DNA from: Ensifer canadensis
Lineage (GTDB): Bacteria; Pseudomonadota; Alphaproteobacteria; Rhizobiales; Rhizobiaceae
Direction of reading: 5' to 3'
Length of the DNA: 64,000 nt
NCBI RefSeq assembly: GCF_017488845.2
Contig: NZ_CP083370.1
Location: forward strand, 3,349,501 to 3,413,500
Shown: positions 8,086-16,773 of the stretch, piece by piece
Layout of the letters: every line of letters begins with the position of its first letter
Position numbering within the stretch: the first letter of the stretch is position 1
Translations under genes and position numbers: made by a program
Notes under the pieces: model-generated
Seen by the model: only the letters and a program-made list of their open reading frames with translations
The model's database searches: none
Told to the model about the DNA's origin: nothing

Positions 8086-8929
8086 CGGCGACGGCTCCGG
8101 ACTTGATGCGTTCGGCATGGGTGAAGATTTCGAATTCGTCGCCGCGCACCAGCGCGATCAACGTCATGCCCGCCGCTTGCGCCGTGCGGATCGCCAGCGC
8201 CGTCGGCGCCGAGATCGCGATGATGACTGGGCTGCCGACGACAGCGGTCTTCTGCACCATCTCGACAGAAACGCGGCTGGTAACGATGACGGCGCCGTCG
8301 CAGCCGCGGAAGCCGGCACGCGCTGCCGCGCCGACGAGCTTGTCCAGCGCATTGTGACGGCCGACGTCCTCGCGCACCGCGATCAATCCCTTGCCCGGCA
8401 CATAGAATGCGGCGCCGTGCACGGCGCGCGTTTCGAAATGCAGCGGCTGCTGACCGTTGAGCAGCGCGACCGCCTTGACCACGTCTTCCTGCGACAGACG
8501 AAGCGTCGATGCCGAAACGTCGGGCGTCGGCCGCACCGCCTGCTCGATCGATTCGATGCCGCAGAGACCGCAGCCGACAGGGCCGGCCATATGGCGGCGG
8601 CGCAGGCGCAGCATGTCGTTCTGCTTGTCCTTGAGCGTGATCTGCAGGTCGATGCCGAGGTTGCCGGCAACCTCGTCGGCCATCGCCTCGACCGCTTCGA
8701 TCTGGCCGGGCTCGGTGATGATACCCTCGGTCAGGCTGAAGCCGACGGCGAAGTCCTCGAGGTTCCCGGGGGTGGCCATCATCACCGCATGGGTCGAACC
8801 GCCAAAGGTGAAGGCCACCGGCGTCTCCTCCGGGACCACACGGGACCCGTCCCGCAAGGCCCCATTGCGACGGGCGGCTTCCGGCACGGTCTTCGACATC
8901 TGGAATTTCGGCATTGATGGCCCGGACAT
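8075..8929 (-). CDS. fdhD: Formate dehydrogenase accessory sulfurtransferase FdhD/FdsC
   Basis: 284 aa. The conserved CGLCGIES motif carries the two cysteines that pass sulfur from a cysteine desulfurase to the Mo-bis-MGD cofactor. Other family blocks, 'GFSLTEGII', 'VREDVGRHNALDKL' and 'TSRVSVEMVQK', are present. It lies 5 bp after fdsA and overlaps fdsD, fitting the canonical fdsGBACD order. It has no catalytic formate activity itself but is required for FdsA to work. Confidence 0.94.
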   Translation of the reverse strand: MSGPSMPKFQMSKTVPEAARRNGALRDGSRVVPEETPVAFTFGGSTHAVMMATPGNLEDFAVGFSLTEGIITEPGQIEAVEAMADEVAGNLGIDLQITLKDKQNDMLRLRRRHMAGPVGCGLCGIESIEQAVRPTPDVSASTLRLSQEDVVKAVALLNGQQPLHFETRAVHGAAFYVPGKGLIAVREDVGRHNALDKLVGAAARAGFRGCDGAVIVTSRVSVEMVQKTAVVGSPVIIAISAPTALAIRTAQAAGMTLIALVRGDEFEIFTHAERIKSGAVADVA

Positions 8930-8934
8930 GGAGG

Positions 8935-11814
8935 CTACTCCGCAGCCTCCAGCTTGCCGGCGATCCGGCGTGACTGCCGCGCCTGCTCGTCATAATCCTG
9001 CTGCCAGTCCGACGGCCCGTTGGACGGCATCACCTGAACCGCCGTCACCTTGTATTCCGGGCAATTGGTCGCCCAGTCGGAGAAGTCGGTGGTGATGACG
9101 TTTGCCTGCGTCGTCGGGTGGTGGAAGGTGGTGTAGACGACACCGGGTGCCACCCGATCGGTGATCTGCGAGCGCAAGGTCGTCTCGCCGGCGCGGCTGG
9201 CAAGCCTGATCCAGTCGCCATCGTGGATGCCCCGTTGCTCGGCGTCGTGCGGGTGGATTTCCAGCCGGTCCTCCGCATGCCAGACGACATTGTCGGTGCG
9301 CCGCGTCTGGGCGCCGACATTATACTGGCTGAGAATGCGGCCGGTGGTCAGAAGCAGCGGGAAGCGCGGACCGGTGCGCTCGTCCGTCGCGACATATTCG
9401 GTGCGGATGAATTTGCCCTTGCCGCGTACGAAGCCGTCGACATGCATGATCGGCGAGCCCTCCGGGTGTTTCTCATTGCAGGGCCACTGCACGGAACCCA
9501 TCTTGTCCAGATAGTCGTAGGAGACGAGCGCAAAGCTCGGCGTCGTCGCGGCGATCTCGTCCATGATTTCGGAGGGGTGGCGATAGCTCCAGTTGAGACC
9601 CATGGCCTGCGCCAGCTTCTGCGTCACTTCCCAGTCGGCATAGCCGTTCTTCGGCGTCATCACCTTGCGCACGCGGTTGATGCGGCGCTCGGCATTGGTG
9701 AAGGTGCCGTCCTTCTCGAGGAAGGTCGAGCCCGGCAGGAACACATGAGCGTAGTTGGCCGTCTCGTTGAGGAAGAGGTCGTGCACGACGACGCACTCCA
9801 TCGCCGCAAGGCCGGCGGCCACATGCTTGGTATCCGGGTCGGACTGCAGGATGTCCTCGCCCTGGATGTAGATGCCCTTGAAGGTGCCGTCGACCGCGGC
9901 GTCGAGCATGTTCGGGATGCGCAGACCCGGCTCGTTGGAAATCTCGACACCCCAGAGCTTCTCGAAGGTCTCGCGCGTTGCATCGTCGGAGACGTGGCGG
10001 TAACCCGGCAGCTCGTGCGGGAACGAGCCCATGTCGCAGGAGCCCTGTACATTGTTCTGGCCGCGCAGCGGGTTAACGCCGACGCCCGGCCGGCCGATAT
10101 TGCCGGTGACCATCGCGAGGTTGGCGATCGCCATGACGGTGGTCGAGCCCTGGCTGTGTTCGGTGACGCCGAGGCCGTAATAGATCGCGCCGTTGCCGCC
10201 GGTGGCATAGAGCCGTGCCGCCCCACGCACCAGTTCGGCAGGGACGCCGGTATAGGCCTCGGTCGCTTCCGGGCTGTGATAGGGCTCAGCGACGAAGGCT
10301 GCCCAGTCCTCATATTCCGACCAGTCGCAGCGTTCGCGGATGAAGGCCTCGTTGGCGAGGCCCTCCGTAACGATGACATGCGCCAGCGACGTCAGAATGG
10401 CAACGTTGGTGCCGGGCTGCAGAGGCAGGTGATAGGATGCTTCGATATGCGGCGAGCGCACGATATCGGTGCGGCGCGGATCGATGACGATCAGCTTTGC
10501 GCCCTCACGCAAACGCTTCTTCAGCCGCGAAGCAAAGACTGGATGGCCGTCCGTCGGGTTGGCGCCGATGATCACCGCAACGTCGGTGAACTCGACCGAA
10601 TCGAAGTTCTGCGTGCCGGCCGAGGTGCCGAAGGCCTGGCCGAGGCCGTAGCCGGTCGGCGAGTGGCAGACGCGGGCGCAGGTGTCGACATTGTTGTTGC
10701 CGAAACCGGCGCGCACCAGCTTCTGCACCAGATAGGTCTCTTCGTTGGTGCAGCGCGACGAGGTGATGCCGCCGACCGAATCGCGGCCATACTGATACTG
10801 GATGCGCCGGAACTCCGCGGCCACATGCGCATAGGCCTGCTCCCAGGTCACTTCGCGCCAGGGATCGGAGATCTTTTCGCGGATCATCGGGTTGAGGATG
10901 CGATCCCCATGGTTCGAGTAGCCATAGGCAAACCGGCCCTTGACGCAGGAATGGCCGCGGTTCGCCTGGCCGTCCTTCCACGGCACCATGCGCACCAGTT
11001 CCTCGCCGCGCATCTCCGCCTTGAACGAGCAGCCGACGCCGCAATAGGCGCAGGTGGTGACGACGGAATGCTCCGGCTGGCCGATCTCAATCACCGACTT
11101 TTCCGTCAGCGTCGCCGTCGGGCAGGCCTGGACGCAGGCGCCGCAGGAGACGCATTCCGACGACATGAAGTCTTCGGCCATGCCTGCGGAAACGCGGCTG
11201 TCGAAACCACGGCCGCCGATCGTCAGCGCGAACGTGCCCTGCACTTCCTCGCAGGCGCGCACGCAGCGCGAGCAGACGATGCATTTCGCCGGATCAAAGG
11301 TGAAGTAGGGGTTGGATTCGTCCTTCGGCTGCCATTTGGCGTTGATGCCGCCGTTGTTGCGCGCCTTGACGTGATTGTCACCCTCATAGCCGTAGCGAAC
11401 ATCGCGAAGGCCGACTGCGCCGGCCATGTCCTGCAGCTCGCAGTCGCCATTGGCGGCACAGGTCAGACAGTCGAGCGGATGGTCGGAAATATAGAGTTCC
11501 ATCACCCCGCGGCGAACGTCCTTCAGCCGCGGCGTCTGGGTCGACACTTCGAGCCCCGGCGCCACTGGCGTGGTGCAGGAGGCGGGCATGCCGGCCCGGC
11601 CCTTGATCTCGACGAGACAGAGCCGGCACGACCCGAAGGCGTCCATCATGTCGGAGGCGCAGAGCTTCGGCACCTCGATGCCGGCATCCATCGCCGCCCG
11701 CATGATCGACGTGCCCTCGGGCACCGTCACCTCACGGCCGTCGATAGTCAGCGTCACCATGGTTTCGGAGCGGGAGGCCGGCGTTCCATAGTCGATTTCA
11801 TGAATGAGAGACAT
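8935..11814 (-). CDS. fdsA: NAD-dependent formate dehydrogenase, catalytic alpha subunit
   Basis: 959 aa. N-terminal [2Fe-2S] ferredoxin domain (CxxxxxxxxxxCxxC about residues 52-66, further Cys 'PASCTT'), a His/Cys3 cluster site ('HPLDCLTCAANGDC'), two [4Fe-4S] repeats ('CIVCSRCVRACEEV', 'CVSCGACVQACPT'), then the molybdopterin domain with its own cluster ('CAYCGVGCSF') and the active-site cysteine-histidine pair in ARVCHSPTGYG. It oxidises formate to CO2 and passes electrons to FdsG/FdsB. The ATG at 11814 has GGAGGA upstream; an upstream in-frame start is weaker. Confidence 0.95.
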   Translation of the reverse strand: MSLIHEIDYGTPASRSETMVTLTIDGREVTVPEGTSIMRAAMDAGIEVPKLCASDMMDAFGSCRLCLVEIKGRAGMPASCTTPVAPGLEVSTQTPRLKDVRRGVMELYISDHPLDCLTCAANGDCELQDMAGAVGLRDVRYGYEGDNHVKARNNGGINAKWQPKDESNPYFTFDPAKCIVCSRCVRACEEVQGTFALTIGGRGFDSRVSAGMAEDFMSSECVSCGACVQACPTATLTEKSVIEIGQPEHSVVTTCAYCGVGCSFKAEMRGEELVRMVPWKDGQANRGHSCVKGRFAYGYSNHGDRILNPMIREKISDPWREVTWEQAYAHVAAEFRRIQYQYGRDSVGGITSSRCTNEETYLVQKLVRAGFGNNNVDTCARVCHSPTGYGLGQAFGTSAGTQNFDSVEFTDVAVIIGANPTDGHPVFASRLKKRLREGAKLIVIDPRRTDIVRSPHIEASYHLPLQPGTNVAILTSLAHVIVTEGLANEAFIRERCDWSEYEDWAAFVAEPYHSPEATEAYTGVPAELVRGAARLYATGGNGAIYYGLGVTEHSQGSTTVMAIANLAMVTGNIGRPGVGVNPLRGQNNVQGSCDMGSFPHELPGYRHVSDDATRETFEKLWGVEISNEPGLRIPNMLDAAVDGTFKGIYIQGEDILQSDPDTKHVAAGLAAMECVVVHDLFLNETANYAHVFLPGSTFLEKDGTFTNAERRINRVRKVMTPKNGYADWEVTQKLAQAMGLNWSYRHPSEIMDEIAATTPSFALVSYDYLDKMGSVQWPCNEKHPEGSPIMHVDGFVRGKGKFIRTEYVATDERTGPRFPLLLTTGRILSQYNVGAQTRRTDNVVWHAEDRLEIHPHDAEQRGIHDGDWIRLASRAGETTLRSQITDRVAPGVVYTTFHHPTTQANVITTDFSDWATNCPEYKVTAVQVMPSNGPSDWQQDYDEQARQSRRIAGKLEAAE

Positions 11815-11825
11815 GGTCTTCCTCC

Positions 11826-13382
11826 TCACTCCGCCGCTTCGACAAGCGGAGCCGGTTTAAAATCATCCGGAAAATGCGTCATGGCGCTGACGACGGGATA
11901 GGGCGTGAACCCGCCGAGCGCGCAGAGCGAGCCGAACTTCATGGTGTTGCAGAGATCGGAGAGCAATTCGCGGTTCTTCTCCGGCTCGATGCCGGCGGCG
12001 ATCTTGTCGGCCACCTCGACGCCGCGGGTCGAGCCGATGCGACAGGGCGTGCACTTCCCGCAGCTCTCGATGGCGCAGAATTCCATGGCGAAACGCGCCT
12101 GTTTCAGCATGTCGGCGGTATCGTCGAAGACGACGATGCCGGCATGGCCGATCAAACCGTCCCTTGCGGCAAAGGCTTCATAGTCGAACGGCGTGTCGAA
12201 CAGCGCGCGCGGGAAATAGGCGCCGAGCGGGCCGCCCACCTGCACCGCCTTGACCCGACGGCCGCTCGCCGTGCCGCCGCCGATATGATCGATGATCTCG
12301 CCGAGCGCCAGGCCGAAGGCGGTTTCGAATAGGCCGGGATGCTTGACGTTGCCAGCGATCTGGATCGGGATCGTGCCGCGCGAACGGCCCATGCCGAAGT
12401 CGCGGTAGAAGACAGCACCCTTGTCCATGATGACAGGAACGGAGGCGAGCGAGATGACGTTGTTGATGACGGTCGGACAGTCGAACAGGCCCTTGTGTGC
12501 CGGCAACGGCGGCTTGGCGCGCACGATGCCGCGCTTGCCCTCGAGGCTGTTCAGGAGCGCCGTTTCCTCGCCGCAGACATAGGCGCCGGCGCCGGTGCGC
12601 ACCTCCATGTCGAACGCCCGGCCGGAGCCGAGCACCGATGGCCCGAGCACGCCAGCGGCACGCGCGATCTCGATCGCCTTAGCCATCGTCGCGATCGCAT
12701 GCGGATATTCGGACCTCGTGTAGATGAAGCCCTTGGTCGCACCGGTCGCGAGCCCTGATATCGCCATGCCTTCGATCAGCACGAAGGGATCGCCCTCCAT
12801 GATCATCCGGTCGGCAAAGGTGCCGCTGTCGCCCTCGTCGGCGTTGCAGACGATGTATTTGCGTGCGCCAGCGGCTTCGAGCACGGTCTTCCACTTGATC
12901 CCGGTCGGAAAGCCGGCGCCGCCGCGACCGCGAAGACCACTGTCGGTCACCTGGGCAACGATTGCCATCGGCTCCATGGCGATGGCGTTCTCAAGTCCGC
13001 GAAGACCGCCATGCGAGCGGTAATCGTCGAGCGACAGCGGATCGATGACGCCACAGCGCGCAAACGTCAGCCGTGTCTGCTGCTTCAGGAACGGAATATC
13101 CTCGGTCTTCCCGAGACAGAGCGCGTGATCGCCGCCGGCAACAAGCCCGGCATCAAGCAGAGAGACAACATCACGGGCCTTCACCGGCCCATAGGCGACG
13201 CGCCCCTCCGAGGTTTCCACCTCGACCAGCGGCTCCAGCCAGTGCAGTCCGCGCGAACCGTTGCGCACAATGGCAACGTCGAGGCCGCGCGCGGCGACCG
13301 CGTCCTCCATCGCCTTTGCAACCTTGTCGGCGCCCAGCGCCAATGCTGCGGCATCACGGGGAATGTAGATCTTTGTTGTCAT
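11826..13382 (-). CDS. fdsB: NAD-dependent formate dehydrogenase, beta subunit (FMN, NADH site)
   Basis: 518 aa, a NuoE-like thioredoxin fold at the N-terminus fused to a NuoF-like diaphorase. The FMN/NAD glycine-rich segment 'GLRGRGGAGFPTGIKWKTV', the 'CNADEGDSGTFADR' block and the C-terminal [4Fe-4S] ligands 'ESCGKCTPCRIGS' are present. It takes electrons from FdsA via FdsG and reduces NAD+. It begins inside the last codons of fdsG (4-bp overlap). Confidence 0.95.
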   Translation of the reverse strand: MTTKIYIPRDAAALALGADKVAKAMEDAVAARGLDVAIVRNGSRGLHWLEPLVEVETSEGRVAYGPVKARDVVSLLDAGLVAGGDHALCLGKTEDIPFLKQQTRLTFARCGVIDPLSLDDYRSHGGLRGLENAIAMEPMAIVAQVTDSGLRGRGGAGFPTGIKWKTVLEAAGARKYIVCNADEGDSGTFADRMIMEGDPFVLIEGMAISGLATGATKGFIYTRSEYPHAIATMAKAIEIARAAGVLGPSVLGSGRAFDMEVRTGAGAYVCGEETALLNSLEGKRGIVRAKPPLPAHKGLFDCPTVINNVISLASVPVIMDKGAVFYRDFGMGRSRGTIPIQIAGNVKHPGLFETAFGLALGEIIDHIGGGTASGRRVKAVQVGGPLGAYFPRALFDTPFDYEAFAARDGLIGHAGIVVFDDTADMLKQARFAMEFCAIESCGKCTPCRIGSTRGVEVADKIAAGIEPEKNRELLSDLCNTMKFGSLCALGGFTPYPVVSAMTHFPDDFKPAPLVEAAE

Positions 13383-13858
13383 CGGCGCGCCTCCGCGACG
13401 AGAGCTTCGAGATCGTCGGCATCGACCCGGGCATGCACCTCTCCGTCGAGCATCGCGGAGGGTGCGCAGGAACAGAGCCCGAGACAGTAGACCGGCTCGA
13501 GCGTCACCGCGCCGTCGGGTGTCGTCTCGTGGAAGTCGATGCCGAGCAGGTGCTTGGCGCGTTCCGCAAGCGCATCGCCGCCCATCGACTGGCAGGCTTC
13601 GGCGCGACAGAGCTTCAACACATGACGACCGGCCGGGTGCTCGCGAAAATCGTGATAGAAGGAAAAGACGCCGTAGACTTCGGCGCGCGACAGGTTGAGC
13701 TCCCGCGCGATGACAGGCAGACAGTCCTGCGGCACATATCCGAACTCGTGCTGGATCTCATGCAGGATCGGCAGCAGCGGCCCTTCGAGCCCCTTCAGTT
13801 CCTCGACGATCGCAAGCGTGCGTCCGGGCACATCGCCACGCGGCTGGTGAATATTCAC
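13379..13858 (-). CDS. fdsG: NAD-dependent formate dehydrogenase, gamma subunit
   Basis: 159 aa NuoE-like [2Fe-2S] thioredoxin-fold protein with ligands in 'LCRAEACQS' and 'YCLGLCSCAPS'. It starts with GTG at 13858, preceded by a GGGAGGG ribosome site. It is the promoter-proximal gene of fdsGBACD. A LysR-type regulator gene ends 172 bp upstream on the same strand, with a LysR-type dyad between (14020-14034). Confidence 0.94.
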   Translation of the reverse strand: MNIHQPRGDVPGRTLAIVEELKGLEGPLLPILHEIQHEFGYVPQDCLPVIARELNLSRAEVYGVFSFYHDFREHPAGRHVLKLCRAEACQSMGGDALAERAKHLLGIDFHETTPDGAVTLEPVYCLGLCSCAPSAMLDGEVHARVDADDLEALVAEARR

Positions 13859-14019
13859 TCAGGAGCCCTCCCGGCTCGCGGCTGCAGCGCCCCTTGTACG
13901 GACCTCGCCCAGCTCGAATTGGCATCTTCTGGGAAGGCCGTTTCCTCCACGCCCTTGCCCAAGAGTGAAAAGCTTCGCCCTTCTGGCCGGAAGGGTCAAT
14001 AAGGCTGTTTCGTTGATTG

Positions 14020-14034
14020 ATAGAAAAAATCTAT
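14020..14034 (-). promoter_or_regulatory. LysR-type T-N11-A dyad upstream of fdsG
   Basis: ATAGA-N5-TCTAT, a perfect interrupted dyad matching the LysR T-N11-A form, sits at the 3' end of the LysR gene and about 160 bp before fdsG. It is the best candidate site for the LysR protein encoded next to it to control fdsGBACD in response to formate or redox state. Confidence 0.5.
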
Positions 14035-14927
14035 TGAACCTGATTTCGTTCGCCGAGAATGCGCGCTTCGTGCAAAAGCGCCGATACCAGCGGCGTGAAT
14101 GGTTCACGATGGGTCGCAACCAGGCCAACGGTGTGGCGGGCATCCGGTTCGACGATCGGAATCATCTTGATATCATCGTGAAAGCCGAATGATTTCGCGA
14201 CGTTAAACGGCATGATGCTCGCCCAGCGACCGGTGCGCACATGGGAGAAAAGCACGATCATCGAGTTTGATTCGAGCGTCGGCTCAGCGACGACGCCGGC
14301 CTCGGAAAGATGCTGGTTGACGATGCGGCGGTTCTGCATATCGGCGGTCAATAGACAAAGCCGAACGTTGCTAACCTCCTTCCACGTCACGGTTTCGCGA
14401 TCGGAAAGCGGCGTTCCGGTGGCCGTCACGAGGTGATATCGCTCGATCTGCAGCGGAACGCTGGTCACGCGCCCGAGCGGCTCGTTCTCCAGATAGGTCA
14501 GTCCGGCATCGATCTCGAGGTTTTCGAGCAGCGCCAGGATCTGCAACGAGGTGGTCGACAGCACCGAGAACGTCACATCCGGATGCTTCTCCTGAAACGG
14601 CGCGGTGATCATCGGCACCATGGCAAGCGTCGTCGGGATCGCCGCCAGCCTGATATGCCCGGAGAGCCCCTTGCGCGCCGCGCGCATTTCCTCGCGCATC
14701 GTGCGGGCATCGCCGACGATGCGCCGCGCCCATTCCAGCACCCGCTGCCCCTCCGGGGTCAGCCCCTGAAAACGCGAACCGCGGCTGACGAGCATGACGC
14801 CGAGCTGTTCTTCCAGCTGGCGGATTGCCGCCGACAACGTCGGTTGCGTCACGCCGCATTCAAGCGCCGCCCGGCCGAAGTGCCTTTCGCGAGCGAGCAC
14901 CAGGAACATTTCCAGCTTGTCGATCAT
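14031..14927 (-). CDS. LysR-family regulator of the formate dehydrogenase operon
   Basis: 298 aa. N-terminal winged HTH (residues about 3-60, 'ALECGVTQPTLSAAIRQLEEQLG') and a C-terminal periplasmic-binding-like effector domain. I use the ATG at 14927 rather than the GTG one codon before. It is encoded directly upstream of fdsG on the same strand, the usual position of the fds regulator, so control of formate oxidation is likely but inferred. It starts 10 bp after the stop of the SDR gene and may be co-transcribed with it. Confidence 0.85.
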   Translation of the reverse strand: MIDKLEMFLVLARERHFGRAALECGVTQPTLSAAIRQLEEQLGVMLVSRGSRFQGLTPEGQRVLEWARRIVGDARTMREEMRAARKGLSGHIRLAAIPTTLAMVPMITAPFQEKHPDVTFSVLSTTSLQILALLENLEIDAGLTYLENEPLGRVTSVPLQIERYHLVTATGTPLSDRETVTWKEVSNVRLCLLTADMQNRRIVNQHLSEAGVVAEPTLESNSMIVLFSHVRTGRWASIMPFNVAKSFGFHDDIKMIPIVEPDARHTVGLVATHREPFTPLVSALLHEARILGERNQVQ

Positions 14928-14937
14928 CACACGTGTC

Positions 14938-15705
14938 TCAAGCGATCAACTGGCCGCCGTTGACCTCCAGCACTTGGCCCGTGATGTAGCCGGCAAGCGC
15001 ATGGGAGGCGAGGAAGAGATAGGCCGGCGCGCAGTCTTCGGCGGTTCCGAGCCTGCCGATCGGGATTGTCTTGCGCGTTGCCTCCAGTTTCTCCGGCGAC
15101 GAGTAACGCTCGTGAAACTCTGTCGTGATGGTGCCGGGCGAAACGCAATTGACCCTTATGCCTTCCGGGGCCAGTTCGCGCGCCAGCGCCTTGGAATAGG
15201 TGGAGACGAACGCCTTGGTTGCCGAATAGATCGAGGAGCCGGCGCTGCCGCCGGTCAGCGCCGAAATCGACACGGTGTTGACGATCGCCGGATGCGTGCC
15301 TTTGCGAAGAAGCGGCAACATGGCGCGTGTCATCTCGACCACCGAGGTCTGGTTGAGCTGAACGACGGTGCGATACTGTTCGTCCGTCAGTTCCGCCGCC
15401 GGAAAGCGGCCAACCATGGTGCCGGCATTGTTGACAAGGATATCGACGCTGTCGAATCGGCTGCGGATCGCCTCCGCCAAAGCCTCGACGCCGCCATCCG
15501 CCAGGAAGTCGGCTGCAGCCACATGCGCCCGGCCCTCGGTCGCTGCCGTCTCCAGAAAATCCGGCAGTTCCCCGACCGATCGCCCGGCATGCACGAAGAC
15601 ACGCGCGCCGCAATCGAGGAACTGGCGCGCCACCTCAAGGCCGATGCCGCGTCCGCCACCGGTCACCACCACATTCATGCCCTTGAACAAGGCCGGATGA
15701 AACAT
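14938..15705 (-). CDS. SDR-family oxidoreductase
   Basis: 255 aa classical short-chain dehydrogenase/reductase: nucleotide site TGGGRGIG near residue 16, NNAG at about 92, catalytic serine in 'NTVSISALTGG' and YxxxK in 'YSATKAF', with the C-terminal 'GQVLEVNGGQLI' closing the fold. Arg after the glycine motif favours NADP or NAD equally; substrate unknown. It is upstream of the LysR gene and divergent from glpR, so it may belong with either formate or polyol metabolism. Confidence 0.85.
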   Translation of the reverse strand: MFHPALFKGMNVVVTGGGRGIGLEVARQFLDCGARVFVHAGRSVGELPDFLETAATEGRAHVAAADFLADGGVEALAEAIRSRFDSVDILVNNAGTMVGRFPAAELTDEQYRTVVQLNQTSVVEMTRAMLPLLRKGTHPAIVNTVSISALTGGSAGSSIYSATKAFVSTYSKALARELAPEGIRVNCVSPGTITTEFHERYSSPEKLEATRKTIPIGRLGTAEDCAPAYLFLASHALAGYITGQVLEVNGGQLIA

Positions 15706-15830
15706 GTCTTTTCCCTCTTCCCGTCATTGCCAAAGTCGCCTATCGCCGAGGCGATTGCAACGCGCGCAATCGACATAGCCGACGACGAAAGCAGATTCGC
15801 GACAAACGCCGATTTCTGAAATTGCACAGC

Positions 15831-15863
15831 TTTCGTTTTTGCATATTATGAAAAAAAACGAAA
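15831..15863. promoter_or_regulatory. Probable GlpR operator upstream of glpR
   Basis: Perfect inverted repeat TTTCGTTTTT-N13-AAAAACGAAA just ahead of the glpR ribosome site (GGGAG at 15866). TTCG cores are typical of DeoR-family operators, and the location fits autorepression. Confidence 0.6.
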
Positions 15864-15878
15864 ACGGGAGGTTTCGGA

Positions 15879-16643
15879 ATGTATCTGACGGGGCGGCAGG
15901 CGGAAATCCTGGAACTGGCGAAGAACGAAGGACGCGTGCTCGTCGAGGAGCTGGCGCAGCGCTTTTCGGTGACGCCGCAAACCATCCGCAAGGACCTGAA
16001 CGACCTCTGCGACGCCAAGATCCTGAACCGGATTCACGGCGGCGCGATCTTCCCGAGCGGCAAGGAAAACGTCAAATACGATGCCCGCCGCCAGATCGCC
16101 GCACCGGAGAAGCAGGCGATCGGCAGGGCGGCCGCCGCCCTCATCCCCGACAACGCCTCGCTGTTCATCAACATCGGCACGACGACGGAAGCGGTCGGCG
16201 AAGCACTTCTCGACCACAAGGAATTGATGGTCATCACCAACAATATCAACGTCGCCAACCACTTGCGCGTCTTTCCCTCGATCGAGGTGGTTATCACCGG
16301 CGGCGTCGTTCGCGGCTCCGACGGCGGTATCGTCGGCGAGGCTGCGGTCGATTTCATCAAGCAGTTCAAGGTCGACTTCGCCGTCATCGGCGCCTCGGCC
16401 ATCGACCATGACGGCGCGCTGCTCGATTTCGATTTTCGCGAAGTGAAAGTCGCCCAGGCGATCATCGCCAATGCCCGCCATGTCATCCTCGTTTCCGACT
16501 CGACAAAATTCGAAAGAACGGCCCCGGTCCGCATCGGCCATATCTCCCAGGTTCAGACCTTCATCACCGATCGCTGTCTCATTGATAACGTGCGGAAAAT
16601 CTGCGCAGAGCAGGACGTTCGCCTGATCGAAACCGAGGCTTGA
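15879..16643 (+). CDS. glpR: Glycerol-3-phosphate regulon repressor, DeoR family
   Basis: 254 aa. DeoR-type winged HTH at the N-terminus ('LAQRFSVTPQTIRKDLNDLCDAKILNRIHGGAI') followed by the sugar-phosphate sensor domain ('INIGTTTEAVGEALL', 'IGASAIDHDGALLDFDFREVKVAQAI'). It heads the glycerol gene set and would be released from DNA by glycerol-3-phosphate. Candidate operators lie upstream of itself (15831-15863) and upstream of glpD (16670-16727). Confidence 0.92.
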   Translation: MYLTGRQAEILELAKNEGRVLVEELAQRFSVTPQTIRKDLNDLCDAKILNRIHGGAIFPSGKENVKYDARRQIAAPEKQAIGRAAAALIPDNASLFINIGTTTEAVGEALLDHKELMVITNNINVANHLRVFPSIEVVITGGVVRGSDGGIVGEAAVDFIKQFKVDFAVIGASAIDHDGALLDFDFREVKVAQAIIANARHVILVSDSTKFERTAPVRIGHISQVQTFITDRCLIDNVRKICAEQDVRLIETEA

Positions 16644-16669
16644 AGATCGTTTTTTAGACTGTCCTGAGA

Positions 16670-16727
16670 TTCGAACAACATTCGTTTGACATTCGATATC
16701 TTTTCGCTTTAACTGATTTCGCTTTCG
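16670..16727 (+). promoter_or_regulatory. TTCG box array upstream of glpD
   Basis: TTCG occurs at 16670, 16681, 16692 and 16703, exactly 11 bp apart, and again at 16718 and 16724. All are in the same orientation on one face of the helix in the glpR-glpD gap. This looks like a multi-site DeoR-type (GlpR) operator controlling glpD and the transporter genes. Confidence 0.55.
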
Positions 16728-16773
16728 CGACTGCATCAATTTGTGCATTGCGAAACGTGGGAGGGGAAAAGCA

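Noticed and set aside
9118..11901. A 927-codon open frame on the plus strand opposite fdsA
   Set aside because: It is the mirror of a GC-rich coding sequence. The minus strand encodes a complete FdsA with all cluster motifs, and the plus product has no recognisable domain or start region.
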